In this document: one piece after another, positions 52,905-61,485 of the stretch
How positions within the stretch are numbered: position 1 is the first letter of the stretch
How the letters are laid out: the number at the start of each line of letters is the position of its first letter
Assembly (NCBI GenBank): GCA_014800815.1
Contig: JAAVFI010000024.1
Coordinates: 34,079 to 98,078 of the forward strand
Source: Bacteroidales bacterium
GTDB taxonomy: Bacteria > Bacteroidota > Bacteroidia > Bacteroidales > Muribaculaceae
DNA: 64,000 nt
Reading direction: 5' to 3'
Notes under the pieces: generated by a model
Databases searched by the model: none
What the model was told of the DNA's origin: nothing
Seen by the model: the letters and a program-made list of their open reading frames with translations, nothing else
Position numbers and translations under genes: made by a program

Positions 52905-54992
52905 ATGAAACTTCGCAATTATCTTGCAGCAGCCGCCATGACTCTGTGCAGCTTTGCGTCCTCGGCCTACACCGAGTTCAACCGCTACGGCACCGACGTC
53001 ATCTCCGACCTCGCTCTCATCTACGCAGGCGCAGACACCCGTCCTGAGTGGAATGTCGAAGAAGTTATGCCCTACGTGGTGCATACCTACGCCGACGGCC
53101 ACAAAGACTGGTTCTTCGACGGCTTCCTCATCCTCGAATTTACACAGGGTTCGTCCGGCAAGGGCTTCCAGAACGGTGTGGGCACAAGCTACGCCACCAA
53201 GGAAGACTGGGAAGAACTCCTCGACAAGCATATCTCGGCTCTCCGCAGCATCGACACCGCTATCTCTATCGGCAAGGCTGAGCTCGGCGAACCCCGTCTC
53301 CGCCACAAGGCAGTACTCGGCATGCCCGCTCCTATCAAGGCGCAGGGTACCGGCTGGGGCGAACTCAACGGCCGCACTCTCGATTTCTCCAACGACGACG
53401 ACCGCTTCGAGGCTTCGAAGTGGTATGTAGTCGAGGCTATCAAGCGCTTCAACGACGCCAAGCTCGAGAACGTCGACCTCTCAGGCCTCTACTGGGTGGA
53501 AGAAGGTCTGTACACCAACGGCTCTATCGTGCCCCGTGTCAACGACTGGATCTACCGCAACTGCATGCGTTCATACTGGATTCCCTACTACGCAAACAAC
53601 GAGCAGTTCAAACTCAACTGGCACGACCTCTACAACTTCGACATCACCTACCTCCAGCCCAACTACTTCTTCCGCCGCAGCGTGCCCCTGCAGCAGCTCT
53701 ACGATGCCTGCGACGAGGCCAAACGCTACGGCATGGGCCTCGAAATGGAATTTGAGACTCAGGGCACAAGCCGTCTGCAGCACGACGACCCCGACAGCTA
53801 CTTCACACGTCTCGAAGACTACATCCGTGTATTTGAAGAAAAAGGCGTATACGACGAATCTGCCGTAGCATGGTACTCGGGCACCAAGGGCTTCCTTGAC
53901 CTCGACCGCAGCAGCGACAAGCACAACCACGCTATCGCCGACCGCATGGCCGACATCGTCGCTCGCCGCCAGCAGGCTAAGGCCGACTCGCTCGCATACC
54001 CCACAAACGCTATCCGCGACCTCGCCCTCATCTGGCAGGGCGCAAGCTACCGCATCGACTGGAATGAAGAAGACTTCCGACCCTATGTAGCCCACAAGTT
54101 TGCCGACGGCACCACCGACTGGCTCTTCGACGGCTTCCTCTTCCTCGACGGCTGCACAACCCCCGACATCCGCTTCATCCCATGGGCAGGCTTCGAAGGC
54201 GCCAAGAAAGAAGACTGGCAGTGGTATCTCGACCGCCTCTTCGAACCCGGCAAGGGTATCGACGCCCTCAACAAGTCTATCGGCACTCTCAAGAAAGAAA
54301 TCGGGGAGCCTGATTTCCGTCATAAAGTAGTGCTCACTCTCCTCGTTCCCGTATGCGGCAACAAGCACTGGGGCGAACTCGACGGTCGCGCGCTCGACTT
54401 CGACAACGACGACGACCGCGTGGCTGCGGCCAAGTGGTATCTCGACCAGATGCTCGCCCGCTACGAAGCCGGCAACTACGAGAACCTCGACCTCCACGGC
54501 ATCTACTGGCTCGACGAAGACCTCATACACACCAAAGACTTCCCCAAACTCATCGCTCCATACATCCACGAGAAGGGTCTCGAATTCTCATGGATTCCCT
54601 ACTTCAAGGGTCGTGGCTACGAGCGCTGGCGCGATGTAGGCTTCGATATCGCCTACATGCAGCCCGGCCACTTCTTCGAGTGGGAGAAACCCGAGAAGCG
54701 CCTCGACGAGGCTTGCGATATCTCGCTCCTCCACGGTATGGGTCTTGAGTTCGAGTGCGACTCCGAAGCTCTCTCGCAGTTCCCCGGCTCCAAGATGGCC
54801 CGCATGCAGAGCTACATCGACGCTTTCAAGCGTAACGGCGTATGGGAAACATCTCCCGTTGCATGGTACACCGGCAGCAAGGCGTTTATCGACATGTACC
54901 GCCAGCCTACCCGCGAAAACCAGGCCATGATGGACCAGGTTGCACGCATCATCGTAGAGCGTCGCAGCAAACCTCAGATTGTTAAAAAGTAA
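52905..54992 (+). CDS. Secreted protein with two tandem DUF4855 domains
   Basis: The 695-residue product has a signal peptide (ending SSAYT) and two DUF4855 units, about 22-360 and 365-690. The blocks recur in the same order: LIYAGADTRPEWNVE / LIWQGASYRIDWNEE, DWFFDGFLILE / DWLFDGFLFLD, SYWIPYYANNEQF / FSWIPYFKGRGYERW, YLQPNYFF / YMQPGHFF, MGLEMEFE / MGLEFECD. It lacks the NLQG-type tail and ends in a basic IVKK. The two-domain form next to a one-domain paralogue points to local duplication. It is 5 bases from the next gene, so co-translation is likely. Confidence 0.8.
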   Translation: MKLRNYLAAAAMTLCSFASSAYTEFNRYGTDVISDLALIYAGADTRPEWNVEEVMPYVVHTYADGHKDWFFDGFLILEFTQGSSGKGFQNGVGTSYATKEDWEELLDKHISALRSIDTAISIGKAELGEPRLRHKAVLGMPAPIKAQGTGWGELNGRTLDFSNDDDRFEASKWYVVEAIKRFNDAKLENVDLSGLYWVEEGLYTNGSIVPRVNDWIYRNCMRSYWIPYYANNEQFKLNWHDLYNFDITYLQPNYFFRRSVPLQQLYDACDEAKRYGMGLEMEFETQGTSRLQHDDPDSYFTRLEDYIRVFEEKGVYDESAVAWYSGTKGFLDLDRSSDKHNHAIADRMADIVARRQQAKADSLAYPTNAIRDLALIWQGASYRIDWNEEDFRPYVAHKFADGTTDWLFDGFLFLDGCTTPDIRFIPWAGFEGAKKEDWQWYLDRLFEPGKGIDALNKSIGTLKKEIGEPDFRHKVVLTLLVPVCGNKHWGELDGRALDFDNDDDRVAAAKWYLDQMLARYEAGNYENLDLHGIYWLDEDLIHTKDFPKLIAPYIHEKGLEFSWIPYFKGRGYERWRDVGFDIAYMQPGHFFEWEKPEKRLDEACDISLLHGMGLEFECDSEALSQFPGSKMARMQSYIDAFKRNGVWETSPVAWYTGSKAFIDMYRQPTRENQAMMDQVARIIVERRSKPQIVKK

Positions 54993-54997
54993 GCGCT

Positions 54998-55939
54998 ATG
55001 AGCCTGAGGTCCGTTATATCGGCATTGGCTGTCAGCGCAGCACTCTCAGCATTTTCGGCCACCCTCGTTTCCGGGGGCGGCCGCATTTGCTACTCTGACA
55101 CCGTCTCCGACGCCGGAAAATTAAGGATTGAGTTCGCTCCCTGCATGGCGAACGAGCTCTTCACATTCCACCGCGTATATCTCAACGGAACTATCGTCAA
55201 CGCTACCTCCAGCGACAATATCGGCCCCTTCGGCATCACCGGAGGCTGGTGCGGAGGCAACCACCTCAACGACGGCCGCCGCTCGGCAGAAACCGTCGCG
55301 GTAAGTGTCGCCGCTTTTCCCGGAGCCGTGATTGTCGACCCCGAAGTCGCCGATACCCTCACCTGCGACTACATGGTGGTGGAGGTGCACAACCGCCTCG
55401 TGCTCCCCGACGGTGTGAGCCCCTTCGCCGATGAGACCATTCGCTACACCGTGGCCGGCAACAGCATCGACGTGGCCGCCTCGCACACTTTCACATGCGA
55501 GCAACCCGTATTTGTCGACCGCTACTACGGCATGCAGTCGATGTTCTTCGACGAATATGAATTCCTCACTCCCGGCGGACTCTACGCCCCCTGGACGCCC
55601 CTGGCCGAAGTCAACCGCTTCGCCAAGTCGGCACAGAACGGATTCTGCCTCTTTGTAGAGCACTCGCCCGCCGGCTATCAGGCATCGTGGCTCGACCCCG
55701 CCCCCGGTACCCTCGGCGACCGCTCGCTCGTCGACGACGACGATTGGGTATTCATCGGCAACTCCTACACCAAGGCATATCACAAGACTATCGGCGGCAA
55801 GACCGTCCGCAAAGGCGATACCACTCGCTGGCACGGCATATACTCATGGTTCGACCGTCCGCTCGTCGACACCCCTCACTCCTTCGCCTACCGCGCCTTC
55901 TACGGCGGCGTGCCGGCTGTAATGGACTTCAATTTTTAA
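54998..55939 (+). CDS. Secreted PUL protein of unknown function
   Basis: The 313-residue product has a signal peptide (about 1-21). The rest is beta-rich with aromatic and acidic strands (FGITGGWCGGNHLNDG, VDRYYGMQSMFFDEYEFLTPGG, DDDWVFIGNSYTKAYHKT, RWHGIYSWFDRP). I do not recognise a family. A mutarotase-like or lyase-like beta-sandwich is possible but unproven. It starts 5 bases after the two-domain DUF4855 gene and 42 bases before GDPD-EEP, so it is part of the same transcript. It has no C-terminal tail. Confidence 0.65.
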   Translation: MSLRSVISALAVSAALSAFSATLVSGGGRICYSDTVSDAGKLRIEFAPCMANELFTFHRVYLNGTIVNATSSDNIGPFGITGGWCGGNHLNDGRRSAETVAVSVAAFPGAVIVDPEVADTLTCDYMVVEVHNRLVLPDGVSPFADETIRYTVAGNSIDVAASHTFTCEQPVFVDRYYGMQSMFFDEYEFLTPGGLYAPWTPLAEVNRFAKSAQNGFCLFVEHSPAGYQASWLDPAPGTLGDRSLVDDDDWVFIGNSYTKAYHKTIGGKTVRKGDTTRWHGIYSWFDRPLVDTPHSFAYRAFYGGVPAVMDFNF

Positions 55940-55981
55940 TAATCAATAGTTTATCCAATCACTATCCTCTGATACCAGAAC

Positions 55982-57469
55982 ATGAAACGCATCTTCACAC
56001 TCACCGCATTTCTCTGTCTCCTCCTCTCGGTATCTGCCGCTGTGCCCAAAGTAGTGGCACACCGCGGATATCACCGCGCTCCCGGCTCTGCCGAGAACTC
56101 AATCCGCTCGCTCGTCAAGGCCGATTCCATCAAGGCCGACGCCTGCGAATTCGACGTATGGCTCTCGGCCGACGGCGAACTCTACGTAAACCACAACCGT
56201 GACATCAACGGCGTAATAATCGAAACTGCTACCCGTGCCGAGCTCGACAACCAGAAGCTCCCCAATGGCGAATATCTCCCTCACCTCTCTACATTCCTCG
56301 ATACAGCGGTAACACTCGGCATCGACCTCGTGCTCGAGCTCAAGAACCACAAGGACATCACCCGCGAAGATGTGGCTGTGCCCATGATTGTGAAGATGAT
56401 TGCCGACCGCGGACTCACCGACCGCACTACCTACATCACCTTCTCGCGCAACGCTTTCGACCGCCTCGTGGAGCAGAGCGGACGCCCCGTCTACTTCCTC
56501 ACAGGCATCGAGCCTAAAGAACTCAAGGAAGCAGGTGGCACAGGCGCCGACTACCACATCAACGTATTCCGCGCAAATCCCACATGGATAAGCGAGCTCC
56601 ACGCCATGGATATGCCCGTCAACATCTGGACCGTCGACTCTGAGGCCGACATCCAATGGTGTATCGACCACGGCGCAGAGTTCATCACCACCAACGAGCC
56701 CGAACTCGCGCAGCAGCTCGTCGAGAAGGCTTACGCTCCCCGCACCCTCAAAATCATGAGCTACAACCTCCGCTTCGGCGAACTTGCTTCTATGCAGCGT
56801 CTTGCCGACGAAATCAAGGCTCAGAACCCCGACTTCGTGGCTCTCCAGGAAGTTGACGTGAACTCACGCCGCAACATCGCGCCCCACAACAACGGCAAGA
56901 ACTTCGTGAACGAGCTCGCATACCTCACCGGCATGTTCGGCTACTACGGCCGTACCCTCAACCTCGGCAAGAGCGACAACCGCGGCTACTACGGTGTAGC
57001 CATCCTCTCGCGCCACCCGGCTGAGAAAATCGAGACCCTTGAGCTCCCCAACCCCAAGGCTGTAGAGCCCCGTGTGCTTCTCAAAGGCCGTTTCCTCCTC
57101 GACGGCGGTATGCCTATCATCTTCGCGTCTACACACCTCGATTTCTCTAACAAAGAGACCTCCGAGCGTCAGGCACGCTATATCATCCCCCTCCTCACTG
57201 CCGACGGCATCCCCGCTATCATCGGCGGCGACTTCAACTGCACCCCCGACCAGGGCGCGGCTCAGGCCATGATGGAGCAGGGTAAGATGCTCACAGGCAC
57301 AGCTCCCACATTCCCCTCACACGCTCCCAACAAGCGTCTCGACTACCTCTTCGGCTTCCCCGCAGCCGACTTTACAGTCGACAGCACAGGCGAAGGCACA
57401 GTATCAGAGCACGCCGCATCCGACCACATACCCGTGTATTCAACAGTTACGGTAGACTACACAAAATGA
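55982..57469 (+). CDS. GDPD phosphodiesterase fused to EEP-family phosphodiesterase/phosphatase
   Basis: The 495-residue protein is secreted (signal peptide about 1-20). Residues about 22-250 are a glycerophosphodiester phosphodiesterase: HRGYHRAPGSAENS (His27, Arg28, Glu39, Asn40), CEFDVWLSADG (Glu56, Asp58), His71, and an ITTNEP end. Residues about 256-495 are an endonuclease/exonuclease/phosphatase domain: SYNLRFGE (Asn262), LQEVD (Glu290), STHLDF (His385), GGDFNCTPD (Asp417, Asn419) and DHIPV (Asp481, His482). All key residues are present in both. Together they could open a glycerophosphodiester and then trim the phosphate product (inference). It overlaps GH36 by 4 bases. Confidence 0.93.
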   Translation: MKRIFTLTAFLCLLLSVSAAVPKVVAHRGYHRAPGSAENSIRSLVKADSIKADACEFDVWLSADGELYVNHNRDINGVIIETATRAELDNQKLPNGEYLPHLSTFLDTAVTLGIDLVLELKNHKDITREDVAVPMIVKMIADRGLTDRTTYITFSRNAFDRLVEQSGRPVYFLTGIEPKELKEAGGTGADYHINVFRANPTWISELHAMDMPVNIWTVDSEADIQWCIDHGAEFITTNEPELAQQLVEKAYAPRTLKIMSYNLRFGELASMQRLADEIKAQNPDFVALQEVDVNSRRNIAPHNNGKNFVNELAYLTGMFGYYGRTLNLGKSDNRGYYGVAILSRHPAEKIETLELPNPKAVEPRVLLKGRFLLDGGMPIIFASTHLDFSNKETSERQARYIIPLLTADGIPAIIGGDFNCTPDQGAAQAMMEQGKMLTGTAPTFPSHAPNKRLDYLFGFPAADFTVDSTGEGTVSEHAASDHIPVYSTVTVDYTK

Positions 57470-59676
57470 AATCACTTCTGACAACATTCTGCCTCGCCGT
57501 AGCTACCGTGGCGGCGGGGCAGCTTCATATTTCCACCCCGGGCTTGTCGCTCCTTCTCGATGCGGAGAAGGGCAGTCCGCTCGAGTACGTGTACTTCGGC
57601 CCAAAGCTCTCCGAGGCCGATATCCCCTCTGTCTTCGCCTCCGAGGCACACACCCCGGCCTATCCGGCCTACGGCGTCGGCGGTTCGCCGGCCTACGGGC
57701 AGTCATACGCCCTCGCCGCCCGCCATGCCGACGGCAGCCTCGCTACCGACCTCCGCGTGGAAAGTTCTGCTCAGACCAAAGCCGCCGACGGCTCCGTCAC
57801 CACCCGTGTGCGCATGCGCGACACTCTCTACCCCTTCTTTGTCGACGTCTGCTACCTCACACATCCCGACTGCGATGTGGTGGAGACATGGACCGAGATA
57901 TCGCACTCCGAACCCTCAGCCGTCACCCTCACAGAGTATCCCTCGCTGTACCTCCCCGTGCGCCGAGGCAACGTATGGCTATCGCACATCAGCGGAGCGT
58001 GGGGCAATGAAGGCAGTCTCAACACCGAGCTTCTCAAGCCCGGCGTTAAGAGTATACGCAACCGCGACGGCATACGCAACTCTCAGGCTGCGCAGGCAGA
58101 GCTTATGCTGAGTCTCGACGGTAAGCCCGACGAGCGCAGCGGACGCACCATTGGCGCGGCCCTGTGCTACAGCGGCAACTTCGACCTCTCGGTAAATACC
58201 GACCTCTCCGACCGCCACAAGCTCATCATGGGCATCGACCCCGCCAATTCGGCCTATAGCCTTGCAACCGGCGAGACTTTCGCCACCCCCGTGGCCGCAA
58301 TTTCGTGGAGCGACAGGGGCACGTCGGGCGTAAGCCGCAACTTCCACCGCTGGGGCCGACGTCACCGCCTGAGTCATCCCGATGAACCCCGTCCCGTGCT
58401 CCTCAATAGCTGGGAGGGCATCTACTTCGATGTTAACGAACCCGTAGTGGAGAAAATGATGCAGGATATCGCCGATATGGGTGGTGAACTTTTCGTTCTC
58501 GACGACGGGTGGTTCGGCTCGAAATATCCACGCGACAACGACCGCCAGGGCCTCGGCGACTGGGTTGTCGACCCCCGCAAGCTGCCCGACGGTATAGGCG
58601 GTCTCGTCGATTCCGCCCGCGACAAAGGTCTGCGTTTCGGCCTCTGGATAGAGCCCGAAATGGTCAACAGCTACAGCGAACTCTACGAGGCGCATCCCGA
58701 CTGGATTATCAAAGCGCCGGGTCGCGAACCCGTATATGGCCGCGGAGGCACGCAGCTCGTTCTCGACCTCGGCAACCCCGAGGTGCAGCAGCACGTCTTC
58801 GACGTCTTCGACAATATCCTCACTCAATATCCGGGCATCTCGTATATCAAGTGGGACGCCAATATGAATCTCAAGGATCACGGCTCTCAGTACCTCGATG
58901 CCGACTCCCAGAGCCACCTCCTCATAGAGTGGCACCGAGGATTCGAGAAAGTGCTCAAGCGCATCCGCGCCAAATATCCCGACGTCGCCGTGCAGGCTTG
59001 CGCCAGCGGAGGCGGACGCGCCAACTGGGGCATACTCCCGTACTTCGATGAATTCTGGGTGAGCGACAATACCGACCCTCTGCAGCGTGTATACATGCAG
59101 TGGGGCACCTCGTATTTCTTCCCCGCCATGACCATGGCTCAGCACATATCGGCCTCGCCCTGCCACGCCACTCACCGCGCCACTCCCATAAAATATCGTG
59201 TGGACGTGGCCATGAGCGGACGCCTCGGCATCGAGTTGCAGCCCTCGCAGATGACTCCCTATGAGCGCGAGTTCTGCGGCAAGGCTATCGAGGTTTATAA
59301 GGAAATACGCCCCACGGTCCAGCTCGGCGACCAGTACCGCCTCCATTCGCCCTACGACGGCGACGGCGTCGCTGCCCTTATGTATGTCGATGAGCCCCGC
59401 GACCACGCAGTATTCTTCTGGTACAAGACCGAAGACTTCCACAACCACCACTATCCCCGCGTGACTATGGACGGTCTCGACCCCGACAAGATGTACCGTG
59501 TGACCGAGCTCAACGCTATCGACGCCAAGCCCCTTGCATGCGAAGGCAAGGTATTTTCAGGCCGATACCTCATGGACAACGGCCTCGAGATGCCCTATCG
59601 TCACTATCCCGCCGACACCGACCTGATGTCTGACTATTCGAGCCGTGTGCTCCGACTTGATGCTATAAACCAATGA
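57466..59676 (+). CDS. GH36 alpha-galactosidase
   Basis: The 736-residue secreted enzyme (signal peptide about 1-18) removes terminal alpha-galactose. The N-terminal supersandwich is followed by the barrel with FVLDDGWFG, FGLWIEPEMVN, the nucleophile Asp464 in YIKWDANMN, CASGGGRANWG and the acid/base region SDNTD (533-537). Length is normal for bacterial GH36. It is coupled by ATGA overlaps to GDPD-EEP upstream (57466-57469) and GH27 downstream (59673-59676). Activity on alpha-N-acetylgalactosamine is possible for this clan, so the sugar could be Gal or GalNAc. Confidence 0.95.
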   Translation: MKSLLTTFCLAVATVAAGQLHISTPGLSLLLDAEKGSPLEYVYFGPKLSEADIPSVFASEAHTPAYPAYGVGGSPAYGQSYALAARHADGSLATDLRVESSAQTKAADGSVTTRVRMRDTLYPFFVDVCYLTHPDCDVVETWTEISHSEPSAVTLTEYPSLYLPVRRGNVWLSHISGAWGNEGSLNTELLKPGVKSIRNRDGIRNSQAAQAELMLSLDGKPDERSGRTIGAALCYSGNFDLSVNTDLSDRHKLIMGIDPANSAYSLATGETFATPVAAISWSDRGTSGVSRNFHRWGRRHRLSHPDEPRPVLLNSWEGIYFDVNEPVVEKMMQDIADMGGELFVLDDGWFGSKYPRDNDRQGLGDWVVDPRKLPDGIGGLVDSARDKGLRFGLWIEPEMVNSYSELYEAHPDWIIKAPGREPVYGRGGTQLVLDLGNPEVQQHVFDVFDNILTQYPGISYIKWDANMNLKDHGSQYLDADSQSHLLIEWHRGFEKVLKRIRAKYPDVAVQACASGGGRANWGILPYFDEFWVSDNTDPLQRVYMQWGTSYFFPAMTMAQHISASPCHATHRATPIKYRVDVAMSGRLGIELQPSQMTPYEREFCGKAIEVYKEIRPTVQLGDQYRLHSPYDGDGVAALMYVDEPRDHAVFFWYKTEDFHNHHYPRVTMDGLDPDKMYRVTELNAIDAKPLACEGKVFSGRYLMDNGLEMPYRHYPADTDLMSDYSSRVLRLDAINQ

Positions 59677-61229
59677 AGAAAATTATAATCGCCGCGGTTC
59701 TCGCCGCCACAACAGCAGGAGCTTTTGCTTCCGACCGCATCCTCAACAGCTCCGACCGTACCTACTCTCTCCCCGGAGTCAGATATATGCACCGTATCTG
59801 GCTTACCGATACTACTTTAACCCCTACTGTCATCAACCTTCCCGAAGGCCTGCAGTGGAATGAGCGCCGCTCGCTTGTAGAGGGCACGGTCGACCGCGAA
59901 GGCGACTACACCTACTCCGTTATCGCCGGCACCGATACCGTACCCGTGCTCCTCACCGTATCCTCCGACCTCGCCTCGCCCACACCGATGATGGGTTGGC
60001 TGAGCTGGAACGTAGTCCTCTCCAACGTCTCCGCATCCCTGCTCAAAGAGACCGCCGACGCCCTGCACGAAAAAGGCCTCTACGACGCCGGCTACCGCTG
60101 GCTCGGCATCGATGACGACTGGCACTGCGGCAAAGTGCGTCCTGCCGACGGCATCCCGGCTCCCGACCCCGTGCGTTTTCCCGAAGGCATGAAGCTCGTA
60201 GGCGACTACCTCCACGACCGCGGACTCAAGTTCGGCATATACTCCACGGCAGCCTTCATTACCTGCGACAGCAAGTTCGGCAGCTATCAGTACGAAGACA
60301 TCGACGCACGCTCATACGCCGACTGGGGCGTTGATTTCCTCAAATATGACTATTGCAATGTGCCCGAACTCGGCATCGGCGACGACCACGACCCCGCGGT
60401 AGCCCTCGAGCTCTACACCCGCATGCGCAAAGCCCTCGACGCCACCGGCCGTCCCATAGTGCTCTATATGTGCGAGTGGGGCACCACACGCCCCTGGGAA
60501 TGGGCCCACAAAGCCGGAGCTCCCATGTGGCGAGCTATGCACGACCACCGCGACGGTTGGTACGGACGCCGACTCCTCGACGACCCCGACAACGTACACA
60601 AAGGAGGGCAGGGCGTCTACGAAGTCCTCAACCACTGGCGCAACTTCGCCCAGTATACCGGCGTAAACCGATTTAGCGACGCCGACATGCTCTGCGCAGG
60701 CATCCGCGGCCGTGGCAAAGCCTCCAACATCCTCCTCGCCGACGTCACCTACAACCGCACCGACAGCGTATTCGAGAAGCACGGCGAAATATATAAGGGA
60801 ATGAACACCGACGAAGCACGCACAGAGTTCGCCATGTGGTGTATGTGGAGCTCACCCCTCATCCTCTCGCTCGACGTCCGCGACTACATCGCTCCCGAAG
60901 ACCTCGCCCTCATCACAAATCCCGAACTGATAGCTATCAACCAGGACCCCATGGGCCAGAGTGCAATCTTCATCCACGAGCGCGACGGCTTCCAGTTGTG
61001 GGCAAAAGACCTCGCTAACGGCGACGTAGCAGTAGCGGTAGTCAACATGAACGACACCCCCGCCACCTACACCCTCAGCCCCTCCGACCTCGACGCCCTC
61101 ACCCCCGGCACGGTCTACACCGTCCGCAATCTCCTCGACCGCGTCGACCTCCCCGACTTCTCCGCCCCCGTAGAAGTATCCCTTCCCGCTCACGCCACCC
61201 ACGCCGTCCGCCTCAGCCAAAAGCGCTGA
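59673..61229 (+). CDS. GH27 alpha-galactosidase
   Basis: The 518-residue secreted enzyme (signal peptide about 1-19) has an N-terminal beta domain (about 25-105), then the GH27 barrel: MMGWLSWN, YRWLGIDDDWHC, FGIYSTAAFITC, the nucleophile Asp226 in LKYDYCN, LYMCEWGTTRPWEW, and the acid/base Asp336 in FSDADMLC, followed by MWSSPLILSLD. The C-terminal beta domain ends HAVRLSQKR. It is coupled to GH36 by a 4-base overlap and is the last PUL gene. A second alpha-galactosidase from a different family suggests two linkage contexts of alpha-galactose in one substrate (inference). Confidence 0.95.
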   Translation: MKKIIIAAVLAATTAGAFASDRILNSSDRTYSLPGVRYMHRIWLTDTTLTPTVINLPEGLQWNERRSLVEGTVDREGDYTYSVIAGTDTVPVLLTVSSDLASPTPMMGWLSWNVVLSNVSASLLKETADALHEKGLYDAGYRWLGIDDDWHCGKVRPADGIPAPDPVRFPEGMKLVGDYLHDRGLKFGIYSTAAFITCDSKFGSYQYEDIDARSYADWGVDFLKYDYCNVPELGIGDDHDPAVALELYTRMRKALDATGRPIVLYMCEWGTTRPWEWAHKAGAPMWRAMHDHRDGWYGRRLLDDPDNVHKGGQGVYEVLNHWRNFAQYTGVNRFSDADMLCAGIRGRGKASNILLADVTYNRTDSVFEKHGEIYKGMNTDEARTEFAMWCMWSSPLILSLDVRDYIAPEDLALITNPELIAINQDPMGQSAIFIHERDGFQLWAKDLANGDVAVAVVNMNDTPATYTLSPSDLDALTPGTVYTVRNLLDRVDLPDFSAPVEVSLPAHATHAVRLSQKR

Positions 61230-61250
61230 AGCCTACGCCCCAAAAGCTAA

Positions 61251-61299
61251 AATCAGGGTATCTGCGGATGTGTTTTACACATCCGCAGATACCCTGATT
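61251..61299. terminator. Perfect 23-base inverted repeat ending the PUL
   Basis: Arms 61251-61273 and 61277-61299 are exact complements around TTT. It lies between the converging GH27 and ATPase genes. Short T runs follow on both strands (CGTTTTAA on plus, TTTTAGCTTTTGG on minus), so it can serve as a bidirectional terminator. Confidence 0.75.
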
Positions 61300-61350
61300 G
61301 CGTTTTAAGCTCCTGGTTGCGAATGTAATAGTGTGTCCGGGACAATAGCC

Positions 61351-61387
61351 TGTCAGATTTTCCAATCGGTGATTGGAAAATTGTCAG
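61351..61387. repeat. 11-base inverted repeat flanked by TGTCAG direct repeats
   Basis: ATTTTCCAATC (61357-61367) and its complement (61371-61381) surround GGT and are bracketed by TGTCAG at 61351-61356 and 61382-61387. It could be a small insertion footprint or operator; no gene is nearby on plus. Confidence 0.4.
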
Positions 61388-61485
61388 ATGAGTTATGTAG
61401 AATAGTGCGTAACTATATAGATAGCCTTTTGTAAAGCCTTTTCGCGCACGTAGTGGACCACGATTCACATCTGAGGCTACTGATC

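Noticed and set aside
57979..59451. Minus-strand ORF of 490 codons
   Set aside because: Antisense to GH36, which has all its catalytic motifs; composition is that of a shadow frame.
61253..61468. Minus-strand ORF of 71 codons
   Set aside because: It includes the perfect 23-base palindrome and has no start signal or recognisable protein pattern.
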